NCBI GenBank assembly: GCA_012032345.1 | Contig: JAAUQI010000005.1 | Coordinates: 1-64,000, forward strand | Reading direction: 5' to 3' | Length of the DNA: 64,000 bases | From: Leptolyngbyaceae cyanobacterium RM1_1_2 | GTDB lineage: Bacteria > Cyanobacteriota > Cyanobacteriia > Phormidesmidales > Phormidesmidaceae | Part shown: positions 7,404 to 17,493 of the stretch, in pieces | How the letters are laid out: the number at the start of each line of letters is the position of its first letter | Numbering within the stretch: position 1 is the stretch's first letter | Notes under the pieces: generated by a model | What the model was told of the DNA's origin: nothing | The model's database searches: none | The model's input: only the letters and a program-made list of their open reading frames with translations | Program-made: the position numbers and the translations under genes

Positions 7404-9134
7404 CTATGCTTTATCTGCTGGCGGCTCTAGTCCGTGACTTTTGCCAATCACCCAGTGCCGTCTGAAAAAGCGTGAAAGGCTAGATTCTTGCAAAGTCAGA
7501 CAAATAGGGCGACCGTGGGGACAGGTGCGGGGATGACGGCTCTGCTGCCACTGGTCTAGCAGGATCTGCATGTCGTTTTGACTTAGGGCTACGCCGTTGC
7601 GAATAGCGCTGCGGCAGGCAGTTGCAACTAGGGCTGCTTCTAAGTTACCGCCCAAGCTTAGCTCGATTAGGGCTTCACTACAGTCTGAGCGGCACGACAG
7701 CGACTCAGGCACGCTGCGCACGGCCCACAGGTCTTCACCAAACGGTTCAATCGATAAAGACAGGCTTTGAAGCTGCTGCACCTGGGCTGTCGTCAGGCCA
7801 GACAGCACAATTGGCGGCTCTTGGGGCACAGTCTTCCAGCGATCGCAGAGCTGCTCGTACAGTACTCGTTCATGGGCAATGTGCTGCTCAATCAGGCAAA
7901 TACCGGTCGGGGATTCAGCCAGAATATAGCGGCCATGTACCTGAGCGATCGCCCTGAGTTCACCCGCTGTTGCGTCTGCGGCAGAGACGCGGCGAGAACT
8001 GCCGTAGACGCCCTCCGCTTCTGCGGCTTTGATCACCGGGTTAATCTGGCTGTTGCTAGCGGTTTCTAGCAGCGAGTAAGGCCCTAACTTTAAGCCTTGT
8101 GCAACCGCCTGGGCAATCTGGGCCTGCCAGTGTTCTAGGTGGTGTAGATATACAGCTGACTTAGCCGGATGGCGATTCCAGTCGATATAGGCGGGGGCAA
8201 TTTGCAAATGAGCAAAGCAAACCGGGTAGCGATCGCGCGGCAGCAGCCGCTGAAAGCAGTTGATTAAAGTATGCTCTAGCTCGGGTAGCTGCACTACCCG
8301 CCCGTTAATCGCTACTTTGACCCAGTCAGGCCGACGACGGTGGCAGCGATCGGGTAGCCCGATTAAAACGGTGGCTCGATCTGCGGTGCTGGCTGTAGCA
8401 GGGGAGGTGTCTTTATCTGCTGGCGGCACCAGCAACCCGGAAACCTCACGCAGGTCAGCAGGCTGAGTGTCGCGCAGCAGCTGCGGCAGAATGGCTTTAG
8501 CAGACGGGCCGGGCCACAGGGTAAACCAGGGGCGATCGCGCTGCTCGACCTGCCAGGTAACCTGGGGATGGCAGAGGGCTAGCTGCTGAATCGTCAGCTG
8601 AATTGCCCGTAGCTGCTGCGAGAGGTTCGGCAGGCTATCGCGGCGAGTGGGCCAGTTTTGAAACAGGTTAGATACAGTGACAATAGTGCCAGGAGCGATC
8701 GCTAGGTTCGTCACCTTTACAGCCTGACCGAGACGATCGTAGCTGACCTGCCAGCCCTCTATCTGGTCTGGTTGCCGACTACAAATTTCTAGGTTAGCCA
8801 GCTGGCTTAGACTGTGCAGCGCCTCTCCCCGAAACCCTAAGCTCCCAATGGCCCACAGATCAGACCGGGTGCGAATCTTGCTGGTGCTGTGGGGCGCGGC
8901 GGCCTGCTCTAGATCAGCTAGGGCCATACCGCGCCCATTATCCGCCACGCGAATTTTCCAGAACTCAGGCCAAATAGAAATCCCGATCCGGGTAGCCTGA
9001 TCGTCTAAAGCATTTTCTACCAGCTCGCGCACCACTGCTGCCGGAGAGTCAATTACCTCTCCGGCAGCAATTAAATGAACCAGTTCAGTAGAAAGCGGCT
9101 GAATTTGAGAAATCACGCGCTGACGCTGATGCAA
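7404..9134 (-). CDS. mutL: DNA mismatch repair protein MutL
   Basis: 576 residues. The N-terminal GHKL ATPase has ELVENALDDQA, DNGRGM and GFRGEALHS, followed by the MutL-specific transducer domain and a C-terminal dimerisation domain beginning near QVHGRYILAESP. It links mismatch recognition by MutS to strand incision. The C-terminal domain keeps CPHGRP close to the end. The endonuclease motif normally D-Q-H-A-x2-E-x4-E reads E-Q-H-I-A-H-E-R-V-L-Y-E here, and the usual ACHSAIRA block reads ACRSAIRNG, so intrinsic nicking may be changed. It is convergent with the ferredoxin gene, with 24 bases between them. Confidence 0.95.
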   Translation of the reverse strand: MHQRQRVISQIQPLSTELVHLIAAGEVIDSPAAVVRELVENALDDQATRIGISIWPEFWKIRVADNGRGMALADLEQAAAPHSTSKIRTRSDLWAIGSLGFRGEALHSLSQLANLEICSRQPDQIEGWQVSYDRLGQAVKVTNLAIAPGTIVTVSNLFQNWPTRRDSLPNLSQQLRAIQLTIQQLALCHPQVTWQVEQRDRPWFTLWPGPSAKAILPQLLRDTQPADLREVSGLLVPPADKDTSPATASTADRATVLIGLPDRCHRRRPDWVKVAINGRVVQLPELEHTLINCFQRLLPRDRYPVCFAHLQIAPAYIDWNRHPAKSAVYLHHLEHWQAQIAQAVAQGLKLGPYSLLETASNSQINPVIKAAEAEGVYGSSRRVSAADATAGELRAIAQVHGRYILAESPTGICLIEQHIAHERVLYEQLCDRWKTVPQEPPIVLSGLTTAQVQQLQSLSLSIEPFGEDLWAVRSVPESLSCRSDCSEALIELSLGGNLEAALVATACRSAIRNGVALSQNDMQILLDQWQQSRHPRTCPHGRPICLTLQESSLSRFFRRHWVIGKSHGLEPPADKA

Positions 9135-9465
9135 CCTGCATACACTCTTATTTCAGGGTAGCCTAGCAAACCATTCAGCATCAGCTAGCGCCCCCGGCAC
9201 TCAGCAACTATAGCGCTCCTACTCAAACCGTGAAGGGACTTGTTTATCAGAAAAACCTTACAACGCTCTTCCCACAGGTAATCGAGGACTGCCTTATGAA
9301 TTGAGAAATTACAGGAAAGAGCATAAACTGTGCCCTACGGGACAGCAATACCAGAAAATGGGAATAATTAATTTTTTAAGAATAAAAATTTACTCAAAAA
9401 CAGAATGTTTTGTTAGATTGCAGGTAACCTCTACTTTTTCCCTCGCCTGAGCAGGAGAGTTGCCG
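9135..9465. other. Intergenic region between mutL and the rhodanese-like gene
   Basis: About 330 bases between two divergently read genes. The right half (9355-9420) is strongly AT-rich with A/T runs, and should hold the promoter for the gene at 9466. The mutL promoter should be at the left end. No RNA gene or coding frame was recognised. Confidence 0.5.
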
Positions 9466-9825
9466 ATGTTTCCTAAGCCCGCTCCGATTAAAGCCTATTC
9501 TCGGGTATACGATCTCAAATCTCGCTTAGATTGGGGCGAGCCTGCCCTAACAATTATCGACGTGCGGGATCGGCAGCTTTTTAACCAGGCGCGCATCTTG
9601 GGCGCTGTTTCAATGCCTATGGCAGATCTGGTTAACAACGCAACGGCCAGCTTAGAACTTGAGCGAGATCTCTACGTCTATGCCGAAACAGATGAGGATG
9701 CGGCTGAGGCCATTGCGCATTTGCACTCAGCGGGGTTTAAGAATGTTTCCTTGCTGCGAGGGGGCGTTGCTGCCTGGAAAGCCGTCGGTTTTCCGACCGA
9801 GTCAACCGGAAACTGCGCCGCCTAA
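9466..9825 (+). CDS. Rhodanese-like protein lacking the catalytic cysteine
   Basis: 119 residues with a rhodanese fold: ALTIIDVRDRQLFNQARILG is the first conserved block and VSLLRGGVAAWKAVGFP the last. In active sulfurtransferases the active-site loop starts with Cys after the fourth strand; here the equivalent stretch is YVYAETDEDAAEAI with no Cys, so transfer of sulfane sulfur is not expected. A regulatory or binding role is more likely. The ATG at 9466 is chosen over the TTG at 9460 because AGGAG lies nine bases upstream of it. The 3' end overlaps the convergent ABC ATPase gene by four bases. Confidence 0.85.
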   Translation: MFPKPAPIKAYSRVYDLKSRLDWGEPALTIIDVRDRQLFNQARILGAVSMPMADLVNNATASLELERDLYVYAETDEDAAEAIAHLHSAGFKNVSLLRGGVAAWKAVGFPTESTGNCAA

Positions 9826-10955
9826 GCGGCAGACATTTTTGGATAAGCTCCAGCTTGCCCTGTCGGGAAAAAGCGTAAATTTCGCGGCGTCACAGCTACT
9901 CTGACCCGGCAGCCTACGGGTAGCCTTGCGGCTGTGCGAGCATGAAGCGTGCGCTCAGAAGGTGTCTTCAGGCAGTACTTATACTCTCGCCCTAGAAAGT
10001 GGCGATCGCTCACTAGAAGGGGTGCTTGCTCATCTAGCTCAAGCCGCAAATCTTCCTGCCGAATCATTAGTTCGCCGCAGTCAGCGCTTGCTGCCGGGTT
10101 AGGGCTGATCTCAAACTGTCCGACTTCAGTTTCCCATATCTGTCCCCGGCGCTGAGTCGGGATGAAATTGGCCTGGGTGACAAATTCAGCTACGAAGCGG
10201 GAAGCAGGCTGGCGGTAAATTTCCTCAGGTGTGCCTACCTGCTCAATCTGGCCCTGCCGCATCACCGCCATTCGATCGGAAATAGCAAGGGCTTCTTCCT
10301 GATCGTGGGTAACAAAAATACCGGAGGCTCCAATACTTTTAAGAATGTCTCGCACTTCCTGGCGCAGGTAAAGTCTGACCTGTACGTCTAGGTTGCTAAA
10401 AGGCTCATCTAGCAAAATCAGGGCTGGACGAGGGGCTAGCGCTCTGGCTAAAGCAACTCGCTGCTGCTGTCCGCCTGATAGCTCGTGAGAGTAGCGCTGT
10501 TCAAACCCGCTCAGACCCACTAGCGCGATCGCTGCTTGTGCTCTGTCCGCCAAGTCTAGCTTGCTCAAGCAGCCCCGTCGGGCGAGTGATTTGAGGCCAA
10601 ATCTGACGTTTTCCCTAACATTTAGGTGAGGAAACAGCGCGTAGTCTTGAAATACCACACCGACGCCGCGCTGCTCTGGTACCGTCCATTTTCCCGGCGC
10701 ACACACGGTTCTTTCAGCTAATTCAATTGTGCCCTGCTGGGGCTGCTCAAAGCCTGCAATTAGCCGTAGCAGCGTCGTTTTGCCGCAGCCAGAAGGGCCG
10801 AGTAGACTTAGGATTTCTCCCTGATAAAGCTGTAGGTTAACAGCCTCAAGGGTGTTGGGGCCGATGCGCGCATATCGCTTGCTAATACTTTCTAACTTGA
10901 GAACGGTGGGCTGATGTAAAGCCCGAGTCGATGGAACCTCTGATTTAAGCAGCAT
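9822..10955 (-). CDS. ABC importer ATPase, FutC/FbpC-like (iron(III) family)
   Basis: 377 residues. The nucleotide-binding domain has Walker A GPSGCGKTT, a Q-loop VFQDYALFPHL, signature LSGGQQQR, Walker B LILLDEPFSNLD and switch His in VTHDQEEA. A C-terminal TOBE-like domain of about 110 residues includes MIRQEDLRLELDEQ. This layout belongs to the iron(III), sulfate, spermidine and maltose importer ATPases; the closest in style is FutC/FbpC. No permease or binding-protein gene is adjacent, so it must pair with partners elsewhere and the substrate is inferred. The 3' end overlaps the rhodanese-like gene by four bases. Confidence 0.85.
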   Translation of the reverse strand: MLLKSEVPSTRALHQPTVLKLESISKRYARIGPNTLEAVNLQLYQGEILSLLGPSGCGKTTLLRLIAGFEQPQQGTIELAERTVCAPGKWTVPEQRGVGVVFQDYALFPHLNVRENVRFGLKSLARRGCLSKLDLADRAQAAIALVGLSGFEQRYSHELSGGQQQRVALARALAPRPALILLDEPFSNLDVQVRLYLRQEVRDILKSIGASGIFVTHDQEEALAISDRMAVMRQGQIEQVGTPEEIYRQPASRFVAEFVTQANFIPTQRRGQIWETEVGQFEISPNPAASADCGELMIRQEDLRLELDEQAPLLVSDRHFLGREYKYCLKTPSERTLHARTAARLPVGCRVRVAVTPRNLRFFPTGQAGAYPKMSAA

Positions 10956-11282
10956 TGACTAAAACAAATTATGGTGAATGAGAAAAGACGATGCAGATCT
11001 TGGCTTTATTGAAAGTTTTATTCATTTAGACCTGCCAGTAGACCTGCCAGAGCCTCAAGCACTATTCTAGGATCATTTTCTGACAGAGTCGATAGAGTCA
11101 CTACTTAGATGCGCCTGGGATGACTTTGGTGCGGTCTTAGTCTGGGTTTGCTGCTGCGATCTGTTTTCAATTAATTTCAGGCTCTTAAAAGTCAGCAACT
11201 CTAGATGAAATCATCAAAACAATCAGCGATTAGTCAGGAAAGCCTCTAAAATGAGTTGGATTTTCAGAAGCTGGTAAAGTCT
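10956..11282. other. Intergenic region upstream of carB
   Basis: About 330 bases between the divergent ABC ATPase and carB. It must contain both promoters. No pyrimidine-type attenuator, riboswitch or coding frame was recognised. Confidence 0.45.
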
Positions 11283-14200
11283 ATGCCCCGTCGCGACGAC
11301 CTCCATAAAATTCTGCTGATTGGCTCAGGGCCAATCGTCATCGGCCAGGCTTGCGAGTTTGACTATTCAGGCACCCAGGCTTGCAAGGCTTTGAGAGAGG
11401 AAGGCTACGAGGTCGTGCTGGTAAACTCCAATCCAGCCACGATTATGACAGACCCGGAGGTAGCCAATCGTACCTATATCGAGCCATTGACGCCAGAGCT
11501 AGTCGAAAAGGTGATCGCCAAAGAGCGCCCCGATGCTCTGCTGCCCACAATGGGGGGACAGACAGCTCTGAATCTGGCAGTAGCGCTGGCAAAAAGCGGC
11601 GTTTTAGCAAAATATGGTGTTGACTTAATTGGCGCTAATCTAGAGGCGATCGAAAAAGCAGAAGATCGCAAGCTATTTAAGGAAGCGATGCAGCGCATTG
11701 GCGTTGGCGTTTGTCCTTCTGGGCTGGCTGAGACAATGGATGAAGCTAAAGAAATCGCGGTTCAGATCGGCAGCTATCCGCTGATTATTCGCCCGGCCTT
11801 TACGATGGGTGGCTCCGGTGGCGGCATTGCCTATAACCAGGAAGAGTTTGAGGAAATTTCTCAGTCTGGCTTAGACGCCAGCCCGGTATCGCAAATTTTG
11901 GTTGAGCAGTCGCTCCTGGGTTGGAAAGAGTATGAGCTGGAGGTAATGCGGGATCTAGCCGACAACGTCGTGATTATCTGCTCAATTGAAAACCTCGATC
12001 CGATGGGGATTCACACGGGGGATTCGATCACGGTGGCACCGGCGCAGACGCTGACAGACAAGGAGTATCAGCGTCTGCGGGATTATTCAATCAAAATTAT
12101 TCGAGAAATTGGCGTAGAGACTGGGGGCTCAAACATTCAGTTTGCCGTCAACCCCGAAGACGGCCAGGTAGTTGTGATTGAGATGAACCCCAGGGTGTCT
12201 CGCAGTTCAGCTCTGGCTTCTAAAGCGACCGGGTTTCCCATTGCCAAGTTCGCAGCGAAGCTGGCAGTCGGCTACACGCTGGATGAAATTCCCAATGACA
12301 TTACCCAAAAAACCCCGGCTAGCTTTGAGCCAACCATTGACTATGTGGTGACAAAAATTCCCCGCTTTACTTTCGAGAAGTTCAGCGGCGCTAAGCCAAT
12401 TTTGACCACGCAGATGAAGTCAGTGGGCGAAGCAATGGCGATTGGCCGTACTTTTCAAGAGTCTTTTCAAAAGGCACTGCGATCGCTGGAGACAGGCCGA
12501 GCCGGCTGGGGCTGCGATCGCCCTGAAAAGCTACCGACGCTGGCCCAAGCGCGAGCCAATCTGCGCACCCCCAATCCCGACCGCATTTTTACCGTGCGCC
12601 ACGCGCTGCAGCTGGGTATGACTGTTGAAGAAATCTACGAGCTAACCGGCATCGACCCCTGGTTTTTAGACAAGCTTAAGGGACTGCTAGAAACCGAAAA
12701 ACTGCTCAAGCGCACACCGCTGAAAGAGTTGGGCAAAGAGCAGCTCTGGGGGGTCAAACAGCAGGGCTTTAGCGATCGCCAGATTGCCTATGCCACCAAA
12801 ACCTCAGAAGACGCAGTCCGCAGCTACCGCCAGTCCCTAGGCGTGGTTCCGGCTTATAAGACAGTAGACACCTGCGCTGCTGAGTTTGAGGCATTTACCC
12901 CTTACTACTACTCCACCTACGAAGAAGAAAACGAAGTCACCCCCTCTGATCGACGTAAAGTCATGATCTTAGGCGGTGGCCCCAACCGCATCGGCCAGGG
13001 CATTGAGTTTGACTACTGCTGCTGTCATGCCGCTTTTGCCCTACAGGATGATGACTATGAAACTATCATGGTCAACTCCAACCCCGAAACGGTTTCAACC
13101 GACTATGACACCAGCGATCGCCTGTACTTTGAGCCGCTAACCAAAGAAGACGTACTTAACATCATTGAGATGGAGCAGCCCGCAGGCATCATCATTCAGT
13201 TTGGTGGCCAGACACCGCTGAAGCTCGCGGTGCCGCTGCAGGAATATCTCTCATCACTAAATGAAACGGCGCAGACCCAAACTCAGATTTGGGGCACTTC
13301 CCCCGACTCCATTGACACCGCCGAGGATCGGGAGCGCTTTGAGCAGATCTTGCGCGAACTCGACATTCTACAGCCCCCCAACGGTATTGCCCGCAGCTAC
13401 GATGAGGCGCTGCGAGTGGCGCAAAAAACTAACTACCCGGTGGTAGTGCGGCCTAGCTACGTGCTGGGCGGACGGGCCATGAAGATTGTCTACTCTGATA
13501 AAGAGCTAGATCACTACATGACCTACGCGGTTGAGGTGGAGCCAGAACACCCAATTTTAATCGACAAGTTTTTAGAAAATGCGGTTGAGGTAGACGTAGA
13601 CGCGATCGCCGATCACACAGGTGCCGTTGTCATTGGCGGCATCATGGAGCACATTGAGCAAGCAGGCATTCACTCTGGGGATTCTGCCTGCTCTATTCCC
13701 ACGATTACACTGAGTAAAGCTGCTCTCAGCACCATGCGGGACTGGACAATTAAGCTAGCCAAGCGCTTGCAGGTGGTGGGTTTGATGAACATCCAGTTTG
13801 CCGTTCAAGGCGAGCAGGTCTACATTTTGGAAGCCAATCCCCGCGCCTCGCGCACCGTCCCCTTCGTCTCTAAAGCCACCGGACGACCTCTAGCTAAAAT
13901 AGCAGCGCGGGTGATGTCAGGCAAAACCCTGGCAGAGCTAGGCGTGACTGCAGAACTGATTCCTCAGCATATCTCGGTCAAAGAGGCCGTACTGCCCTTT
14001 GAAAAATTTCCAGGCACCGATATGATATTGGGGCCTGAGATGCGCTCTACAGGCGAAGTCATGGGTATTGACGTAGATTTTGGCCGCGCCTTCGCTAAGG
14101 CAGAACTGGCGGCCAATCAGCGGTTGCCGCTAACGGGCACTGTCTTTATCTCGATGAACGACCGTGATAAGCAAGCCGTTATTCCTGCGGCCAAAGCCTT

Positions 14201-14531
14201 TGCTGAAATGGGCTTTAAGATTGTGGCTACAGCAGGAACCCAGCAGGCGCTGCAGGCTGAAGGTTTGGATGTAGAGCTGATCTTGAAGGTGCATGAGGGG
14301 CGGCCTCATATTTTAGACGCGATGAAAAATAGCCAAATTCAGCTCATTCTCAACACGCCTGTGGGAGAAGAAGCTCAGGAAGACGATCGCTCAATTCGAC
14401 GCACTGCCTTAGCCTATAAAATTCCAATCATCACGACAATTGCTGGTGCCAAGGCAACGGCGGCGGCAATTCAATCGCTGCAAAAAGAGACGCTGGATGT
14501 TAAGGCTCTGCAGGACTATTTGATGCCTTAA
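11283..14531 (+). CDS. carB: Carbamoyl-phosphate synthase large subunit
   Basis: 1,082 residues, the normal length. It makes carbamoyl phosphate from bicarbonate, ammonia delivered by CarA, and two ATP, feeding arginine and pyrimidine synthesis. It has two homologous ATP-grasp halves, each starting with a Rossmann-like segment ([20 protein letters not shown] and [19 protein letters not shown]). Metal and ATP motifs occur in both ([38 protein letters not shown]), and the C-terminal allosteric MGS-like domain is present. I chose the ATG at 11283 ([12 protein letters not shown]) because homologues begin there, although the frame is open from a TTG 27 bases upstream. carA is not nearby. Confidence 0.97.
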   Translation: MPRRDDLHKILLIGSGPIVIGQACEFDYSGTQACKALREEGYEVVLVNSNPATIMTDPEVANRTYIEPLTPELVEKVIAKERPDALLPTMGGQTALNLAVALAKSGVLAKYGVDLIGANLEAIEKAEDRKLFKEAMQRIGVGVCPSGLAETMDEAKEIAVQIGSYPLIIRPAFTMGGSGGGIAYNQEEFEEISQSGLDASPVSQILVEQSLLGWKEYELEVMRDLADNVVIICSIENLDPMGIHTGDSITVAPAQTLTDKEYQRLRDYSIKIIREIGVETGGSNIQFAVNPEDGQVVVIEMNPRVSRSSALASKATGFPIAKFAAKLAVGYTLDEIPNDITQKTPASFEPTIDYVVTKIPRFTFEKFSGAKPILTTQMKSVGEAMAIGRTFQESFQKALRSLETGRAGWGCDRPEKLPTLAQARANLRTPNPDRIFTVRHALQLGMTVEEIYELTGIDPWFLDKLKGLLETEKLLKRTPLKELGKEQLWGVKQQGFSDRQIAYATKTSEDAVRSYRQSLGVVPAYKTVDTCAAEFEAFTPYYYSTYEEENEVTPSDRRKVMILGGGPNRIGQGIEFDYCCCHAAFALQDDDYETIMVNSNPETVSTDYDTSDRLYFEPLTKEDVLNIIEMEQPAGIIIQFGGQTPLKLAVPLQEYLSSLNETAQTQTQIWGTSPDSIDTAEDRERFEQILRELDILQPPNGIARSYDEALRVAQKTNYPVVVRPSYVLGGRAMKIVYSDKELDHYMTYAVEVEPEHPILIDKFLENAVEVDVDAIADHTGAVVIGGIMEHIEQAGIHSGDSACSIPTITLSKAALSTMRDWTIKLAKRLQVVGLMNIQFAVQGEQVYILEANPRASRTVPFVSKATGRPLAKIAARVMSGKTLAELGVTAELIPQHISVKEAVLPFEKFPGTDMILGPEMRSTGEVMGIDVDFGRAFAKAELAANQRLPLTGTVFISMNDRDKQAVIPAAKAFAEMGFKIVATAGTQQALQAEGLDVELILKVHEGRPHILDAMKNSQIQLILNTPVGEEAQEDDRSIRRTALAYKIPIITTIAGAKATAAAIQSLQKETLDVKALQDYLMP

Positions 14532-14721
14532 GCGCCCATAGCTTAAGTTCTGTAGCCGACTATGTCATCTGATCAAGATAATGTATGGATTTGATGCCTT
14601 TTGAGCATAATTTCGGCATTTAAACTCTCAAAACAGGGCTTACTAAAGATAGAAGTGATTGAGCCTGCTAGCGTTCATGATCGTCTAGGTTAATCTTTTG
14701 CGTTCTAGTTGCCGTAGCCCT

Positions 14722-14877
14722 ATGACTTTTCAAAGCCAAAACCAAAGCCAAAACGATTCAGGTTCTACTTTTCCTTTTGACCAAACTGTTGCCCACAACG
14801 AGAGCTTCAATCGCTGGGCACGGGCTGTCCGGCAGCAAATGCTAGAAGCCCTGCGCAAGCGCGAACAGCGACAGTAG
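14722..14877 (+). CDS. Small conserved hypothetical protein, 51 residues
   Basis: An open frame from ATG 14722 to TAG 14875. The first 20 residues are Gln/Ser/Asn-rich and the second half is a basic amphipathic helix (ESFNRWARAVRQQMLEAL, then RKREQRQ). The abrupt change from disordered to helical, the standard start and the position 190 bases after carB suggest a real gene. I recall similar short proteins in cyanobacteria but cannot name a family. The function is unknown. Confidence 0.6.
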   Translation: MTFQSQNQSQNDSGSTFPFDQTVAHNESFNRWARAVRQQMLEALRKREQRQ

Positions 14878-14949
14878 CGATCGCACCCAGCTGCTTTCTC
14901 CGTGAATCTTACAGAAACGTGGCCGGGGTTGAATAGCTAATACTCACGC

Positions 14950-15632
14950 TCAGGGCGATCGCCTTATCCCTAGAGAGTCAGGTCGTCCCTCGAAGGAAAT
15001 AAGCGTATCTTCTGCCACCACATAGGCAACTGTTTGGGGCCGCAGTGTGACTTCGTAGCCTCCGGTAAAATCGCCAAAAGCGGGCAGAGTTAGCTGATTG
15101 AGGAATTTGTCCCAAAAAAAGCAGGGCAGCCGCAGCGTGTCGAGCCGGGTGCGCAGCCGTACACAGGGATGGACATGGCCGCAGATATTGAAACCGCTCC
15201 CGGCCAGAGGTTCATGGCTTAAAACCAAGCCTTCAAGCTTGAGGCTTGATCAGTACAGTGGATACCGTAAGCCTGTAGCGCTGTAGACAAACCGCGATCG
15301 TGATTACCCAGAATGAGCTGTATCTCTACACCTGTAGTCGCTATAAACTGCTGAAGCGGCCACAGGACAGACTCAACCAGCGCCAGCCGGGAGTGAAATA
15401 AATCCCCCAAAACCAATAGCTTTTGAGGCTGAAGCTGCTGACATAGCTGAGCTAGCCGATCTAGGGTGGCTTGGTTCACTGCGCTCGAAATCGGCACGCC
15501 AAAACGCTGAAAGCTCTCAGATTTGCCCAGATGCACGTCGGCTACTAAGAGGCTGTCTAGAGACTTGATGTAAACTGCTTTTTGAGGCAGCAAATCAAAA
15601 GTTATACCGCCAAAGGAAATAGGCTGCGTCAT
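14950..15632 (-). CDS. Metallophosphoesterase, PdeM-like (one apparent frameshift)
   Basis: The N-terminal frame runs from ATG 15632: SLLVADVHLGKSESFQRFGV gives the D-x-H metal motif, LLVLGDLFHSR the GD-x2-H motif and ILGNHDRG the GNHD motif. That frame stops soon after SSLK. The rest of the domain, including SHEP and GSGFNICGHVHPC (the final G-H-x-H motif), continues one frame back. One extra base near 15239-15240 would join them into a protein of about 227 residues. The family hydrolyses phosphodiesters, and members occur beside DNA ligase/helicase repair genes in other bacteria. No such partner is seen here. Confidence 0.8.
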
Positions 15633-15680
15633 TAAAGGCTCGACAATTTACAATGCTAAGAGTGAATATACGAAAAAGCT

Positions 15681-15902
15681 ATGGCTGGCAAGTTAAAGAA
15701 AGGCAGTGTAGTTCGGGCCGTGCGTGAAAAGCTAGAGAACAGTCTTGAGGCTCAGGCCAGTGACGATCGCTTTCCGCCCTACCTGTTTGAGACTAAAGGC
15801 GAAATTTTAGATACCAAAGGTGACTACGCCCTCGTCATGTTTGGCTATGTGCCAACACCTAATATCTGGCTGCGCCTCGATCAGCTCGAAGAATTTGCAT
15901 AG
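15681..15902 (+). CDS. ndhO: NAD(P)H-quinone oxidoreductase subunit O
   Basis: 73 residues, the full length for this cyanobacterial and chloroplast subunit. Conserved blocks include [31 protein letters not shown] and [16 protein letters not shown]. NdhO is a peripheral subunit on the stromal/cytoplasmic side of the NDH-1 complex in thylakoids. There it supports cyclic electron flow around photosystem I and respiration, and is reported to tune complex activity. The gene stands alone, divergent from the phosphoesterase gene. Confidence 0.95.
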   Translation: MAGKLKKGSVVRAVREKLENSLEAQASDDRFPPYLFETKGEILDTKGDYALVMFGYVPTPNIWLRLDQLEEFA

Positions 15903-16096
15903 GCACTGAGAGTCGTCAGCCTGTCTGTGTACCAGAATAAAGCCAGAAGAAGTAAGGTGCTCAAAAATCTCGAAAATTGCAGAGAGCAAAAAAATAGGCT
16001 GTCTTAAGAAAAGGCAATCGGATCTGATACAGCTCGTTTAGCCTAAGATTGGGGCACCCCAGCTCATTTGCCGCTACACTCAGGGGGCTTTAACTC

Positions 16097-17053
16097 ATGG
16101 ATTCTGTCTCGACTTATCGAGCCTGTCGCGTGGCTATCATTGGGTCTGGCAGCGTTGGCAGTACGCTAGCCCAGCGCATTGCTGAAAAAAATCTGGCCGA
16201 TGTGCTGCTGCTGGATGTGGTAGAAGGTCGGCCTCAAGGGCTAGCTCTAGATTTGCTGGAAGCGAGTGGCCTAGTGGGTCACCATCGCCAGATTGTAGGC
16301 ACCAATGACTACGCAGAAACGGCAGACTCTGACATTGTAGTGATCACCGCAGGGCTACCCCGCAAGCCAGGGATGTCACGGGATGACCTGCTGCAGGTCA
16401 ATGGCAAAATTGTTTTAGACGTGGTGCGACAGGCGATCGCCCATTCGCCCCAGGCCCGATTTATTGTCGTCACTAATCCTTTAGATGTGATGGTTTACCT
16501 AGCCTGGAAAGCCACGGGGTTGCCCTCACAGCAGGTAATGGGGATGGCAGGTGTTTTAGATTCTGCCCGGTTTCAAACCTTCATTGCGATGGCGCTCAAG
16601 GTACCTCCCCAAGATGTGTCAGCGATGGTTTTGGGCGGACATGGCGATCTAATGGTGCCTTTACCCCAATATTCGACCGTCTGCGGTATCCCCGTTACAG
16701 AACTGCTCGATCAGGCAACCATTGATCGGCTCTGCGATCGCACCCGCAACGGCGGTGCTGAAATTGTTGGACTGCTGCAAAAAGGCGGTGCCTACTCAGC
16801 TCCCTCAGCGGCTATTTATAAAATGGTAGAAGCAATCTTGCTGAATCAGTCTCGCATTTTGCCTGCCTCGGCTTATCTGCGGGGCCAGTATGGTCTAGAA
16901 GACCTCTACCTGGGCGTTCCCTGCCGCTTAGGCTGGACAGGAATTGAGGAAATCCTGGAGCTGCGCTTAACCGACGCCGAGCAGGCGCTTTTGCAAGATT
17001 CTGGTGATTTCGTCAAGGTGCGGACTGAGCAGGTGCTGAAGCAGATGTTGTAG
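16097..17053 (+). CDS. mdh: Malate dehydrogenase (LDH-like type)
   Basis: 318 residues. It oxidises malate to oxaloacetate with NAD+. It has the Rossmann GSGSVGSTLAQR motif and a DVVEGRPQGLALDLLEA segment. The substrate loop GLPRKPGMSRDDLL has Arg at the position that selects dicarboxylic acids over pyruvate. VTNPLDVMVYLA supplies the Asn/Asp and VLGGHGDLMVPL the catalytic His. The start ATG has a GGGGG stretch upstream. The gene borders an accessory stretch that begins just after its stop. Confidence 0.93.
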   Translation: MDSVSTYRACRVAIIGSGSVGSTLAQRIAEKNLADVLLLDVVEGRPQGLALDLLEASGLVGHHRQIVGTNDYAETADSDIVVITAGLPRKPGMSRDDLLQVNGKIVLDVVRQAIAHSPQARFIVVTNPLDVMVYLAWKATGLPSQQVMGMAGVLDSARFQTFIAMALKVPPQDVSAMVLGGHGDLMVPLPQYSTVCGIPVTELLDQATIDRLCDRTRNGGAEIVGLLQKGGAYSAPSAAIYKMVEAILLNQSRILPASAYLRGQYGLEDLYLGVPCRLGWTGIEEILELRLTDAEQALLQDSGDFVKVRTEQVLKQML

Positions 17054-17067
17054 TCTGAGCTGGCACA

Positions 17068-17313
17068 ATGGGGGTAGCGATCGCCCCTGATTTTGTCTTG
17101 GAATTGCGATCGCGCCCAGATTCTCTGCCAGTGCTGCGGGCCAAAATGCAGGAGTATCTCAACAGCGGCGTATGGCTAGGCTAGCTGTTTAACCCGCCAG
17201 ATCAGCAGGTAGAAATTTACCGATTGGGGCAGGCCAAAGCAGTACGATCGCTGCCGACTACTCTCTCAGGCGAAGACGTTTTGCCAGGGTTTCAGCTTGA
17301 GGCTAAGCTATAG
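17068..17313 (+). pseudogene. Uma2-family (DUF820) nuclease C-terminal remnant
   Basis: The frame reads VAIAPDFVLELRSRPDSLP, LRAKMQEYLNSGV and then WLG followed by TAG. It resumes with LFNPPDQQVEIYRLGQA and TLSGEDVLPGFQLEAKL before a second TAG. These are the C-terminal motifs of the Uma2 family of PD-(D/E)XK-fold putative endonucleases that are numerous in cyanobacteria, where the break position usually reads GWLFNP. The N-terminal two thirds are missing and the internal stop is a Trp-to-TAG substitution, so it is a true pseudogene. Its final stop lies inside the neighbouring dispersed repeat. Confidence 0.75.
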
Positions 17314-17411
17314 CGAAAGGCAGAAGGATGAAAGCAGAAGGACGAATAGGATGCCGGTCACGTAAAGATTCAGCGATCTGAGTTGCCCTAACCAAACTGC
17401 GGTTTGCTATA
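17309..17411. repeat. MITE-like dispersed repeat, family 1, copy A
   Basis: A 103-bp element bounded by short inverted ends (TATAGCGAAAGG left; GGTTTGCTATA right, whose complement begins TATAGCAAACC). It matches the segment at 32421-32523 with about 15 mismatches and no gap by eye. The left part is purine-rich (GGCAGAAGG repeats). No coding capacity is seen. Confidence 0.8.
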
Positions 17412-17455
17412 TTTGAGGACTCTCTCTAGACGCTCTGTAAAGTCTCAGTCTCTAT

Positions 17456-17485
17456 GCTCAGACAAGCGGCACAGCGCCATCGCCA
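17456..17485. repeat. 30-bp direct repeat, left copy
   Basis: Begins GCTCAGACAAGCGGCACAGC and ends CATCGCCA. It matches the copy at 19138 with two C/T differences. It lies nine bases beyond the stop of the HNH gene, so the pair brackets the three-gene minus-strand cassette. Confidence 0.8.
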
Positions 17486-17493
17486 ATGCAGGC

